Part shown: piece by piece, positions 35,208 through 43,219 of the stretch
How the letters are laid out: each line of letters begins with the position of its first letter
Numbering within the stretch: the first letter of the stretch is position 1
Assembly (NCBI RefSeq): GCF_005048225.1
Contig: NZ_SUNI01000005.1
Span: forward strand, 1 to 64,000
Source: Paracoccus gahaiensis
Lineage (GTDB): Bacteria; Pseudomonadota; Alphaproteobacteria; Rhodobacterales; Rhodobacteraceae
DNA length: 64,000 bases
Direction: 5' to 3'
Program-made: the position numbers and the translations under genes
The notes under the pieces: model-generated
Databases searched by the model: none
Told to the model about the DNA's origin: nothing
The model's input: only the letters and a program-made list of their open reading frames with translations

Positions 35208-35834
35208 TCATGTGAAGCGGCGCAGATAGACGTAATAGGCCCCGTCGCCGCCATGACGGTAATGCGCCGCCGTCACCTGCTGGACGGCAGCGGCCAGAGG
35301 CGGGCTGTGCAGCCAGTAGGGCACCTGATGGCGCAGCGCGCCGGGGCGGGTCGGCAAGGGGCCGTGATCTCCGCGCCCCTTGCCGGTGATGACCAGCACC
35401 AGCCGCAGCCCGGACCCCTGACAGGACAGGATGAAATGGATCAGTTCGGGATGGGCCGCCGACAGGGTCAGCCCGTGCAGGTCCAGCCGCGCCTCGGGCG
35501 CCAGGCGGCCTTGGCTCATCTTGCGATGAACCTTGGCATCCATGCGCAGCCCCGCCTGCGCCAGCCGCTCGGCGGGGGTCGAGGATCGGGCGAGATGGGG
35601 CGCGGGGGTGCCCGCCGCCTGGCCGATGCGGAAGCGCGGCAGGGACGCGGCGGCGGCGGCCGCGGTGGACGGCGAGACGGACAGGGATGCCGCCGGGCGG
35701 GCCGGCGGCAGGTCGGTCATCTGGGGAAGGTCGGCGGCCTGAACCTTGCGCTTGGGGTCAAGCGGAACGGCGGTCCGGGCCACCCGCGACCACAGATCGC
35801 GGTCCTCGGGCGACAGGCCCTTGCGACGTCGCAT
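35208..35834 (-). CDS. Smr-domain protein
   Basis: A 208-aa protein with a basic N-terminus (MRRRKGLSPEDRDLW), an Ala/Pro-rich linker and a C-terminal Smr domain: RLDLHGLTLSAAHPELIHFI and LVLVITGKGRGDHGPL, the DxHG and TGxG motifs of this nuclease-like fold. Free-standing Smr proteins act on nucleic acids, in some species on collided ribosomes. The ATG overlaps the stop of the Tim44-like gene by one base (TGATG), showing translational coupling. Confidence 0.9.
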   Translation of the reverse strand: MRRRKGLSPEDRDLWSRVARTAVPLDPKRKVQAADLPQMTDLPPARPAASLSVSPSTAAAAAASLPRFRIGQAAGTPAPHLARSSTPAERLAQAGLRMDAKVHRKMSQGRLAPEARLDLHGLTLSAAHPELIHFILSCQGSGLRLVLVITGKGRGDHGPLPTRPGALRHQVPYWLHSPPLAAAVQQVTAAHYRHGGDGAYYVYLRRFT

Positions 35835-36490
35835 CAGCCAGTCGCGACAAGCTGCCAGTTCGGGTCGTCCTGACCCATCGGGCGGGCAAAGGTCCACATG
35901 TCCTTCTGCTTGCGCGAGACCTTGGGATCGCCCTCGATGACCTTGCCCTCGGCATCGCGGGTCGCGGCGATCAGCTCGCCCACGAAGCGGACCGAGACCT
36001 CGGCCATGCCGGTCGCCGGGTCGAACTCGGCCAAGGCCAGGCTGGTGTCGCGGGTGCCCAGATACTGGGCCTGCACGGTCTGGCCGTTGGCGACGCGCTG
36101 GTCGATGACCGACTGGAACGCCTCGGCCACGGGATCGGACAGGAAGGGCCGCACCTCGGACAGGTCGCCCCGCTCGAAGGCCATCAGGATCATCTCGTAG
36201 GCCTGGCGCGAGCCGCTGAGGAAGTCGCGCAGCCCGAAGGAGGGCTCGGCGCGCTTCATCGCGGCCAAGGCCTCGGCCGAGGGCGATCCCGCCTCGGCAT
36301 GGTCCAGGATGTCATGGTCGATCTCGTCCGCCGTCCCGTCGATCACCTCGAATCGGGCCGGACGCACCACCGGCTGGTCGACCTGCGGCGGCTCGAAGCC
36401 GTCGCGCGTCCCCAGCACGTTGCGCAGTCGCAGGATCAGGAAGATCGCGATCCCGGCAAGGACGATCAGCTGGAGAAGCGGGTTGGACAT
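35834..36490 (-). CDS. Tim44-like membrane-associated protein
   Basis: A 218-aa protein with an N-terminal membrane helix (LLQLIVLAGIAIFLILRL) and a C-terminal Tim44-like domain (about 85-215; FERGDLSEVRPFLSDPVAEAF and KDMWTFARPMG). Bacterial members are thought to be adaptors at the inner membrane; one alphaproteobacterial relative (TimA) is an example. It is divergent from fxsA and secB, an arrangement I expect in related genomes and one that hints at protein-export work. Confidence 0.88.
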   Translation of the reverse strand: MSNPLLQLIVLAGIAIFLILRLRNVLGTRDGFEPPQVDQPVVRPARFEVIDGTADEIDHDILDHAEAGSPSAEALAAMKRAEPSFGLRDFLSGSRQAYEMILMAFERGDLSEVRPFLSDPVAEAFQSVIDQRVANGQTVQAQYLGTRDTSLALAEFDPATGMAEVSVRFVGELIAATRDAEGKVIEGDPKVSRKQKDMWTFARPMGQDDPNWQLVATG

Positions 36491-36599
36491 GCAGGCAACC
36501 TCTGGGTCAAACGGGTCGTTGGTATTGGGCGGTCAGTGCATTATGTAGGGAGTGCCTTGGCGCAAGTCCAGTTTCCGCGCAGGCAGAAGGGGAATTCCG

Positions 36600-37160
36600 A
36601 TGCGGCTGTTCGCACTGTTTCTTGTGGTCCCGATCATCGAGATCGCGCTGTTCATCCAGGTCGGCGGCCTGATCGGGCTGTGGCCGACGCTGGCCATCGT
36701 CGTGCTGACCGCCGTGCTGGGCACGATGCTGATGCGCAGCCAGGGGGCCCATGCCTGGCGCGAGATCCAGCGCAGCTTTCAGGAAATGCGCGATCCGACC
36801 GGGCCTTTGGCCCATGGGGTGATGATTCTGGTCGCGGGCATGCTGCTGCTGACGCCGGGCTTTTTCACCGACACGGTCGGCGTCCTGCTGCTGATCCCGC
36901 AGGTGCGGGCGGCGGTGATGCGGCAGGTCGGGCGGCGGATCACCGTCACCCGGATGGGCGCGGGATCTGCGACCATGGGCCGCGATCCGCACCGCCCGCC
37001 CTATGACGATGGCGTGATCGACGGCGATTACAGCGTGGCCGAGGATGAACCGCGTCCTTCCCGCCCTCCGGTGGACCTGCCGCCCGAGATCGACGACCTG
37101 CCGCCGCAGCGCAGCCCCGGTGGACCGGGATCGCGCGGATCGGGCTGGACCCGCCATTGA
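36600..37160 (+). CDS. fxsA: FxsA-family inner-membrane protein
   Basis: A 186-aa protein. The N-terminal 110 residues match FxsA: LFALFLVVPIIEIALFIQVG, then LAIVVLTAVLGTMLMRSQG and GMLLLTPGFFTDTVGVLLLIP, with about four membrane segments. The tail is acidic and Pro-rich. E. coli FxsA affects phage F exclusion when overproduced; its normal role is unknown. AAGGGGAATTCCG precedes the ATG at 36600. secB follows after 58 bp. Confidence 0.93.
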   Translation: MRLFALFLVVPIIEIALFIQVGGLIGLWPTLAIVVLTAVLGTMLMRSQGAHAWREIQRSFQEMRDPTGPLAHGVMILVAGMLLLTPGFFTDTVGVLLLIPQVRAAVMRQVGRRITVTRMGAGSATMGRDPHRPPYDDGVIDGDYSVAEDEPRPSRPPVDLPPEIDDLPPQRSPGGPGSRGSGWTRH

Positions 37161-37218
37161 GGGCGGGCGGGCGGACTGATACAAGCAGGGCCGAATTCGC
37201 ATCGAAAAGGTAGGACCC

Positions 37219-37764
37219 ATGGCCGAAGATACCCCGCAGAACGGCGCCGCACAGCCGCAGGCCGCCCCGGCGCAGACGCAAGCCGCAGCGCAGCCGCGGA
37301 TGCAGATCCTGGCCCAGTTCATCCGCGACCTCTCGTTCGAGAACGCGGTGGCCCAGAAGGGCGCGCCCCAAGGCGAGGTCCAGCCCGAGATCACCGTCCA
37401 AGTCAGCCTGGATGCACGCAAGCGGGGCTCGGAGACGCAGTTCGAGGTGATCACCAAGTTCCGCGTCACCTCGACCAACAAGGCCGACGGCGCGACGCTG
37501 TTCCTGGCCGAGCTGGATTACGGCGGGGTCTTCCAGATCGAGGGCGTGGCCACCGACCAGCTGCACCCCTACCTGATGATCGAATGCCCGCGCATGCTGT
37601 TCCCCTATGTCCGGCGCATCATTTCGGACCTGACGCGGGATGGCGGCTTTCCGGCCTTCAACATGGACCCGGTCGATTTCGTCGCCCTTTATCGTCAGGA
37701 ACTGGCCCGGCGTGCCCAGCAGGCCGCGCAAAGCCAGGTCCCGGCCGACCAGAAGCTGTCCTAG
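37219..37764 (+). CDS. secB: Protein-export chaperone SecB
   Basis: A 181-aa tetrameric chaperone that keeps preproteins unfolded and delivers them to SecA. The core shows ILAQFIRDLSFENAV, PEITVQVSLDARKRGS, VFQIEGVATDQLHPYLMIEC and MDPVDFVALYRQEL. The N-terminal 25 residues are an Ala/Gln-rich extension and the C-terminus is Gln-rich. AAGGTAGGACCC precedes the ATG. The HD-hydrolase gene starts five bases after its stop. Confidence 0.97.
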   Translation: MAEDTPQNGAAQPQAAPAQTQAAAQPRMQILAQFIRDLSFENAVAQKGAPQGEVQPEITVQVSLDARKRGSETQFEVITKFRVTSTNKADGATLFLAELDYGGVFQIEGVATDQLHPYLMIECPRMLFPYVRRIISDLTRDGGFPAFNMDPVDFVALYRQELARRAQQAAQSQVPADQKLS

Positions 37765-37769
37765 GCCCG

Positions 37770-38378
37770 ATGGCGCCGTCGCCCCGGCGGGCCTGGCAGC
37801 GAATGCTGTCGGGCCGCAGGCTGGACCTGCTGGACCCCACGCCCCTCGACATCGAGATCGAGGACATCGCCCACGGCTTGGCCTTCGTGGCGCGCTGGAA
37901 CGGGCAGACCCGGGGCGACTGGCCCTATTCGGTAGCCGAGCATTCCCTGCTGGTCGAGGAGATCTTCGACCGGCAGGACCCGGGAGGCGATCCCTGCTGG
38001 CGTTTGGCCGCGCTGCTGCATGACGCGCCCGAATACGTGATCGGGGACATGATCTCTCCGGTCAAGGCGGCCTTGGGGCGGGAATACGGGGCGATGGATG
38101 AGCGGCTGGCCTCGGCCATCCATCGCCGCTTCGGACTGCCGGGCAGCCTGCCCCCGGCGATCAAGAAACGCATCAAGGCCGCCGACCGCATCTCGGCCCG
38201 GCTGGAAGCCATCTCGATCGCGGGCTTCGGCGCCGCCGAGGCGCGGCGCCTTTTCCCCGTCCCGGATGCCGCGATGATGGAGGGGCTGACGATCGCCCTG
38301 CGCCCGCCCTCGGACAGCCGTCACGCCTATCTGGCGCGGTTCGCCGACCTGATGGCGCTGATTGACGGGCGGATCTGA
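37770..38378 (+). CDS. HD-domain phosphohydrolase (YfbR-like)
   Basis: A 202-aa metal-dependent phosphohydrolase. The HD motif is visible as SVAEHSLLVEEIF, then AALLHDAPEYVIGDMISPVK and later KAADRISARLEAISI with the last Asp ligand. The arrangement resembles the YfbR group of 5'-nucleotidases, but the substrate is not certain. It starts five bases after secB, so the two are co-transcribed. A strong terminator follows. Confidence 0.87.
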   Translation: MAPSPRRAWQRMLSGRRLDLLDPTPLDIEIEDIAHGLAFVARWNGQTRGDWPYSVAEHSLLVEEIFDRQDPGGDPCWRLAALLHDAPEYVIGDMISPVKAALGREYGAMDERLASAIHRRFGLPGSLPPAIKKRIKAADRISARLEAISIAGFGAAEARRLFPVPDAAMMEGLTIALRPPSDSRHAYLARFADLMALIDGRI

Positions 38379-38407
38379 CGGCGCCGGACCGTCCTGCCGG
38401 CAGACAG

Positions 38408-38443
38408 GAAAAAGGGGGCCGCGAAGGGCCCCCTTTTCCTTTT
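38408..38443. terminator. Bidirectional intrinsic terminator
   Basis: A perfect 11-bp stem (aaaagggggcc / ggccccctttt, 38410-38420 and 38427-38437) with a six-base loop carries T-runs on both strands. It sits between the convergent HD-hydrolase and H-NS-like genes and should end both transcripts. Confidence 0.88.
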
Positions 38444-38455
38444 GTCCGAACCGGA

Positions 38456-38767
38456 TCAGATCAGCAGATCGTCCAGTTCCTTGCCGCCATCCAGGCTTTC
38501 CTGAACCCATTTGGGTTTGCGGCCCCGGCCGGTCCAGGTCATCGTCGGATCGGTGGGATTGGCATATTTCGGCGCGACCGTGCCCGACCGCTTGGTTTTC
38601 GTGCCCGTCAGTTCGGCAAGGTTGAAGCCATGCTCGCGCGCGGCTTCCTCGACGGCGGACATCGCCTCGCGGCGTTTCCGGTCCTCGTAGGAATTGATCG
38701 CGCGGTCCAGCTTGACCCGCAGGTCGCGCATTTCCTTGAGGGACATGGTGTCGAAATCAATGCTCAT
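38456..38767 (-). CDS. hvrA: H-NS/HvrA-family nucleoid protein
   Basis: A 103-aa DNA-binding protein. The N-terminal half is a helical oligomerisation region (LKEMRDLRVKLDRAINSYEDR); the C-terminal half ends in the H-NS core motif MTWTGRGRKPKWVQE. It belongs to the HvrA/Spb group, known in Rhodobacter as a light- and redox-linked regulator. Its position directly downstream of senC and regA copies the R. capsulatus senC-regA-hvrA order. It probably has its own promoter in the 81-bp gap before it. Confidence 0.9.
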   Translation of the reverse strand: MSIDFDTMSLKEMRDLRVKLDRAINSYEDRKRREAMSAVEEAAREHGFNLAELTGTKTKRSGTVAPKYANPTDPTMTWTGRGRKPKWVQESLDGGKELDDLLI

Positions 38768-38848
38768 GATGGTGCTTTTCTTTTCCGAGAATTATCTATG
38801 TCCTCCGAGATAACCGGAAAACATTAACTCTTCAAGAATGACATATGT

Positions 38849-39400
38849 TTATCTTGGACCGCGCTTTGCAAGAATGCGCTGAAGCGTGCGGCGATGCATA
38901 TGCAATCTGCGCGCGGTTTCGCTGACATTTCTTTCGCATTGCTCATAAACCCGCTGAATATGTTCCCACCGCACGCGATCCGCGGACATGGGATTTTCCG
39001 GCGGCGGCGGCAGGAATTCGCCGCTGGACAGCAATGCCGACGTCACGTCATTCGCATCCGCAGGTTTTGCCAGATAATCGGTGGCGCCCATCTTGACCGC
39101 CGCCACCGCCGTCGCGATGGCGCCGTATCCGGTCAGCACGATGATCCGGGCATCGGCGCGCTTGTCGCGCAGCGCCTCGACCACATCCAGACCGTTCCCG
39201 TCCTCCAGCCGCAGATCCACCACCGCATAGGCCGGCGCACGACGTTCGATCAGCCGCATGGCGGCGGCCACCGACAGGGCGGTTTCGCTTTGAAACCCGC
39301 GCTTGTCCATCGCCCGGGCCAGGCGAGTCAGGAAGATCTCGTCATCATCGACCAGCAGCAGGGAGGGGTCAGAGCCGATCTGTGTGTTCATGTCATCCAT
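38849..39400 (-). CDS. regA: Redox response regulator RegA/PrrA/ActR
   Basis: A 183-aa response regulator of global redox control. The receiver domain has the acidic pair SLLLVDDDEIF, phospho-acceptor Asp62 in AVVDLRLEDGNGL, and the Lys in DYLAKPADANDV. A Pro-rich hinge (LPPPPENPMS) leads to a Fis-type helix-turn-helix (VSETARRLHMHRRTLQRIL), almost invariant in this family. It is phosphorylated by RegB, whose gene lies about 0.8 kb away on the other strand. Targets in relatives include nitrogen, carbon and respiratory genes. Confidence 0.96.
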   Translation of the reverse strand: MDDMNTQIGSDPSLLLVDDDEIFLTRLARAMDKRGFQSETALSVAAAMRLIERRAPAYAVVDLRLEDGNGLDVVEALRDKRADARIIVLTGYGAIATAVAAVKMGATDYLAKPADANDVTSALLSSGEFLPPPPENPMSADRVRWEHIQRVYEQCERNVSETARRLHMHRRTLQRILAKRGPR

Positions 39401-39481
39401 TTCAGGCCCTTTGGGTCGGGAAAACTGCGATTTAAATGGGCTGCCTGTCCGGGAATATCAAACCCCATGCGACAAACTGCC

Positions 39482-40105
39482 TTAACTGGCTGCGTCGATA
39501 TGACAGGCCACCGTCTCGGCCATCACCTCGGGCGGAGTATCGCGCGAAAAGAACTCGACGGTTTGTTCACCCGGCATGACCAGATAGGTATTCGTCATGT
39601 GGTCGACCAGGTAATATTCCTGATCCTCGGCATCGTTCGCCTTGTAGTAATTGCGCCAACCCTTGTTGACTGCGGCGATTTCCTCGTCGGTTCCGGTCAG
39701 CCCGATCATGTCGTCGGAAAACAGGCTGGTATAATCGGACAGAACCTCGGGCGTGTCGCGACGCGGATCGACGGTGATGAAAACGGTCTGCACTTCGCGC
39801 CCGCCCTCGTCGACCTGGGCTGCGGCCTCGGCATTGCGGGCGCTGTCCAGCGGGCAGACATCGGGGCAGAAGGTATAGCCGAAATACAGAAGCGAGGGCT
39901 TGTCGAAGACCTCGGCCGAGGTCACGCGCTGCCCGTCCTGCCGCGTCAGGGTGAACTCGGTCCCGAAGGCGTCCATTCCCCCCGCGACGGTGCTGGCGCT
40001 GCAGCCGGACGCGGCCCCGCCCTGCTGGGTCAGGAACAGGGCCCCGCCCGCCAGCAGGCCGATGGCTGCGGCAGAGCCGATCAGCAGGATCTTGCGGTCG
40101 CCCAT
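39482..40105 (-). CDS. senC: SCO1/SenC-family copper chaperone (PrrC)
   Basis: A 207-aa membrane-anchored thioredoxin-fold protein. An N-terminal helix (ILLIGSAAAIGLLAGGALFL) is followed by the periplasmic domain with the copper-binding CxxxC (YTFCPDVCPLDS) and the distal His (LVDHMTNTYLV). SCO proteins deliver copper to the CuA site of cytochrome oxidase; in Rhodobacter the homologue also tunes RegB signalling. GGAGGTCCGCC precedes the ATG at 40105. It heads the minus-strand run senC-regA-hvrA, divergent from regB. Confidence 0.95.
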   Translation of the reverse strand: MGDRKILLIGSAAAIGLLAGGALFLTQQGGAASGCSASTVAGGMDAFGTEFTLTRQDGQRVTSAEVFDKPSLLYFGYTFCPDVCPLDSARNAEAAAQVDEGGREVQTVFITVDPRRDTPEVLSDYTSLFSDDMIGLTGTDEEIAAVNKGWRNYYKANDAEDQEYYLVDHMTNTYLVMPGEQTVEFFSRDTPPEVMAETVACHIDAAS

Positions 40106-40194
40106 GGCGGACCTCCTTCGTGTCAAATGCGCGCATTGATCGCTTATCCCCGCGCGGGTATCAAGATCAGGCAATGTCGCATCGAGGACCCTTG
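40106..40194. promoter_or_regulatory. Divergent senC / regB promoter region
   Basis: This 89-bp gap must hold the start signals of both senC and regB. A GC-rich inverted run (ccccgcgcggg, 40147-40157) lies near its centre. I cannot identify a certain RegA-binding site, though autoregulation is known for the system in Rhodobacter. Confidence 0.5.
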
Positions 40195-41511
40195 ATGATC
40201 GCATCCGAGGTCCTGCAGGATCTGACCCCGATCGAGACGCCCAAGGCGGAACCGATCCGCATGCGCACGCTGGTGCATCTGCGCTGGTTCGCGATCGGCG
40301 GGCAGATGGCGGCGGTGGTGGTGGCCTGGTCCATGGGCATCGGATTCCCCAAGACGCCGATCATCCTGCTGATCGCGGCGTCCATCACCATGAACCTGTG
40401 GCTGTTCCTGCGCCCGCCCAAGCGGACCTCGGCCGGCCGGGCCGTGGGACAGCTGAGCTTCGATCTGGTGCAGATCTCGACGCTGATGGCGCTTACCGGG
40501 GGGATGGCCAATCCCTTCGCGCTGCTGGTGCTGGCGCCGGTGACCATCGCCGCCGCCTCGCTGAACGCCCGGCAGGTGCTGGCCCTGGGGCTGGCGACGG
40601 TGGCGCTGATCTCGGTCGCGGCGGTCTTCGGCGTGCCCTTGCGCGAGCCGGGGGGCGAGATCCTGCGGATGGAGCCGATCCTGGCGCTTGGCCACTGGGT
40701 CGCGCTGGTCATCGGCGTCGTGTTCTTCGCGGGCTATGCGCATCGGGTCACGGCGGAACTGTCGGACACCTCGGGCGCGCTGTTTGCCACTCAGATGGCG
40801 CTGTCGCGCGAACAGCGGCTGCAGCATCTGGGCGGCGTCGTCGCGGCGGCCGCGCACGAGATGGGCACCCCCCTGGCCACCATCAAGCTGATCGCCGGAG
40901 AGCTGGCGGACGAGCTGAAGGACGACCCCGACCTGCATGCCGATGCCATCGCGCTGCGCGTGGCCGCCGACCGCTGCGCCGCGATCCTGCGCAGCATGGG
41001 GCGGGCCGGCAAGGACGACCTGCACATGCGCGCGGCCCCCCTGCGCGCCGTGCTGGAGGATGCCGCCCAGCCCCATGCCGATCGCGGCCCGCTGATCGAG
41101 ATCCATGCCCAGGGCCCCATCGTGCGCCGCGATCCCGCCATCATCCACGCCTTGCGCAACCTGATCCAGAACGCCGTCGATTTCGCCGAAAGCCGCGTGG
41201 TGATCGAGACGCAGGTGACCCAGGGCGCGCTGGTCGTGACGGTGCGCGACGACGGGCCGGGCTATCCGGTGCAGTTGCTGTCGCGGATCGGCGATCCCTA
41301 CCTGACCCGCCGCGCCGAGGCGCAGCGCGGCAGCTACGAGGGGATGGGGCTGGGCCTCTTCATCGCCAAGACGCTGCTCGAACGCTCGGGTGCGCGGCTG
41401 ACCTTCGCCAATGGCGGCCCGGGGGCGGTGGTGTCGGTGCGCTGGCCGCTGGACCGCATCCGCGCCGAGGATCGCATCGCCCTGGCGCACAACCCGAACT
41501 TCGAACCATGA
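40195..41511 (+). CDS. regB: Redox sensor histidine kinase RegB/PrrB
   Basis: A 438-aa inner-membrane kinase that phosphorylates RegA under low oxygen. Six N-terminal helices hold the ubiquinone-linked motif GGMANPF (102-108). The H-box AAAHEMGTPLATI carries His221. The redox-sensitive cysteine is Cys261 in ADRCAAIL, exactly 40 residues after the His, as in R. capsulatus RegB (His225/Cys265). ATP-binding motifs are NLIQNAVDFAE, DDGPGYP and GMGLGLFIAK. GAGGA lies six bases before ATG 40195; earlier in-frame ATGs lack a site. Confidence 0.96.
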   Translation: MIASEVLQDLTPIETPKAEPIRMRTLVHLRWFAIGGQMAAVVVAWSMGIGFPKTPIILLIAASITMNLWLFLRPPKRTSAGRAVGQLSFDLVQISTLMALTGGMANPFALLVLAPVTIAAASLNARQVLALGLATVALISVAAVFGVPLREPGGEILRMEPILALGHWVALVIGVVFFAGYAHRVTAELSDTSGALFATQMALSREQRLQHLGGVVAAAAHEMGTPLATIKLIAGELADELKDDPDLHADAIALRVAADRCAAILRSMGRAGKDDLHMRAAPLRAVLEDAAQPHADRGPLIEIHAQGPIVRRDPAIIHALRNLIQNAVDFAESRVVIETQVTQGALVVTVRDDGPGYPVQLLSRIGDPYLTRRAEAQRGSYEGMGLGLFIAKTLLERSGARLTFANGGPGAVVSVRWPLDRIRAEDRIALAHNPNFEP

Positions 41512-41581
41512 TCATCTTAACCGCATTTTAATCCTGTATTGTCTATGCTGGCCCGAACGTCTGAGTCGAAATGGGGCGGTC

Positions 41582-43189
41582 GTGAATATTCAGGGTGCGG
41601 CATTGGTTGGGACGGCGGTCCTGTGCGGGACCATCTCGGTGCTGCTGGCCGTGATCGCGATCCGCCTGTGGGACCGGGCCGGAATCCGGATGGGCGGGGG
41701 CCGGGGCGCCGCGCCGGCGCTGGAGGGGCAGGTCGAACCGATCATCTTCCTGTTCCGCGGCACCGTCCTGATCGACGCGACCCCCCCGGCCCGCGCGCTT
41801 CTGGACCGGATCGGCGGGTCCCAGGACGACTGGACGCGCCTGATGCGCTGGATCGGTCCCCGCTTTCCCGAGGCGCCGGACCGACTGGCCCAACTGTCCC
41901 GCCGCGCCCGGGTCGAGGTTCTGGGCCGGGAGGGGCAGGGCAGCGCGACCCTGCGCCTCGTGGCCCAGGATCTGACCGACGGGATCTGGCGGCTGACGGT
42001 CTCGGATCCCGCTGCAGACCATGCCGGGATCGTGATCGATTCGATGTCTCTTCAGGCGATGGAGGAGGAATTGCACCTGCTGCGCGGCGCGCTGGACCAG
42101 ACCCCCATGCTGGTCTGGCGGCTTGATCCCGACGACCGCGTGACCTGGGCCAATGGCGCCTATCTGCGCCGGGCCGAGGCGCAGGGCGATGGCGCGATCG
42201 GCTGGCCCCTGCCCCGCCTTCTGGACGTGCCCCGACCCCTGCCGGGCACCGAGCCGGTGACGCGGCGGGCGGCGCTGGAGGATCGCGGCATCGCCTCGTG
42301 GTACGACTGCCACAGCCACCGCATGGGCGATCACATCATGATGTTCGCCCTGCCCGCCGATGCCGCCGTGCGGGCCGAACGCAGCCTGCGCGAATTCGTC
42401 CAGACCCTGACCAAGACCTTTGCCGACCTTCCGATCGGGCTGGCGATCTTTGACCAGGGGCGCAAGCTGCAGCTGTTCAACCCGGCGCTGATCGACCTGA
42501 CCAGCCTGCCCACGGGCTTTCTGACCGCGCGCCCCTCGCTGGTCGACTTTCTCGACCAGCTGCGCGAACAGCGCATGGTGCCCGAGCCCAAGGATTATCG
42601 CAGCTGGCGCCAGCACATGGCCAATCTGGAAACCGCCGCCGCCACCGGCCATCACGTCGAGACCTGGTCCCTGCCCGGCGGCCAGACCTATCGGGTCACC
42701 GGCCGTCCCCATCCCGATGGCGCCGTGGCCTTCCTGTTCGAGAACATCACGACCGAGATTTCGGTCACCCGCAGGTTCCGGGCCGAACTGCTGCTGGGCG
42801 CGCAGGTGCTGGACGGGCTGGACGATGCGCTGGCGGTCTTTGCCGCGACGGGCCAACTGGTGCTGAGCAACCAGGCCTATCGCAGCCTCTGGGGTCCGCC
42901 CCCCGCCAGCCTGTCCGACGCGATCGCGGGATGGGAGGCGATGAGCGCCGCCAGCCCCGGCCTGTCCACCCTGCGCGGCGCGCTGACCTTGAGCGAAGGC
43001 CCCTCCTCCAGCACCCGGTCCAGCGGCACGATGACCGGACCACAGGGGCAATCCCTGGGATGGACGGTCATCGACCTGTCGGGCGGACGACGCATGCTGC
43101 GGTTCTGGACCGCCTCGGCCCAATCGCAGATGCCCGAGGCGACATCGCCCCCCCTGCGCGCGCTCTCCGCCACCCGGACCGCCGAGTGA
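41582..43189 (+). CDS. Membrane PAS-domain protein lacking a kinase domain
   Basis: A 535-aa protein. An N-terminal membrane helix (VGTAVLCGTISVLLAVIAIRLW) is followed by about three PAS-like repeats (around 50-140, 170-260, 285-400), one with PIGLAIFDQGRKLQLFNPAL and another with LDDALAVFAATGQLVLSNQAY. It resembles the sensor half of DivL-type kinases, but no His-box or ATPase domain follows before the stop. It may be a ligand or redox sensor acting on another kinase. The start is a GTG after GGGGCGG. It lies 70 bp after regB on the same strand, so a link to redox sensing is possible. Confidence 0.8.
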   Translation: MNIQGAALVGTAVLCGTISVLLAVIAIRLWDRAGIRMGGGRGAAPALEGQVEPIIFLFRGTVLIDATPPARALLDRIGGSQDDWTRLMRWIGPRFPEAPDRLAQLSRRARVEVLGREGQGSATLRLVAQDLTDGIWRLTVSDPAADHAGIVIDSMSLQAMEEELHLLRGALDQTPMLVWRLDPDDRVTWANGAYLRRAEAQGDGAIGWPLPRLLDVPRPLPGTEPVTRRAALEDRGIASWYDCHSHRMGDHIMMFALPADAAVRAERSLREFVQTLTKTFADLPIGLAIFDQGRKLQLFNPALIDLTSLPTGFLTARPSLVDFLDQLREQRMVPEPKDYRSWRQHMANLETAAATGHHVETWSLPGGQTYRVTGRPHPDGAVAFLFENITTEISVTRRFRAELLLGAQVLDGLDDALAVFAATGQLVLSNQAYRSLWGPPPASLSDAIAGWEAMSAASPGLSTLRGALTLSEGPSSSTRSSGTMTGPQGQSLGWTVIDLSGGRRMLRFWTASAQSQMPEATSPPLRALSATRTAE

Positions 43190-43219
43190 TGCCGGGCCGG
43201 ACCGGGGCCGGCGCTGCCA

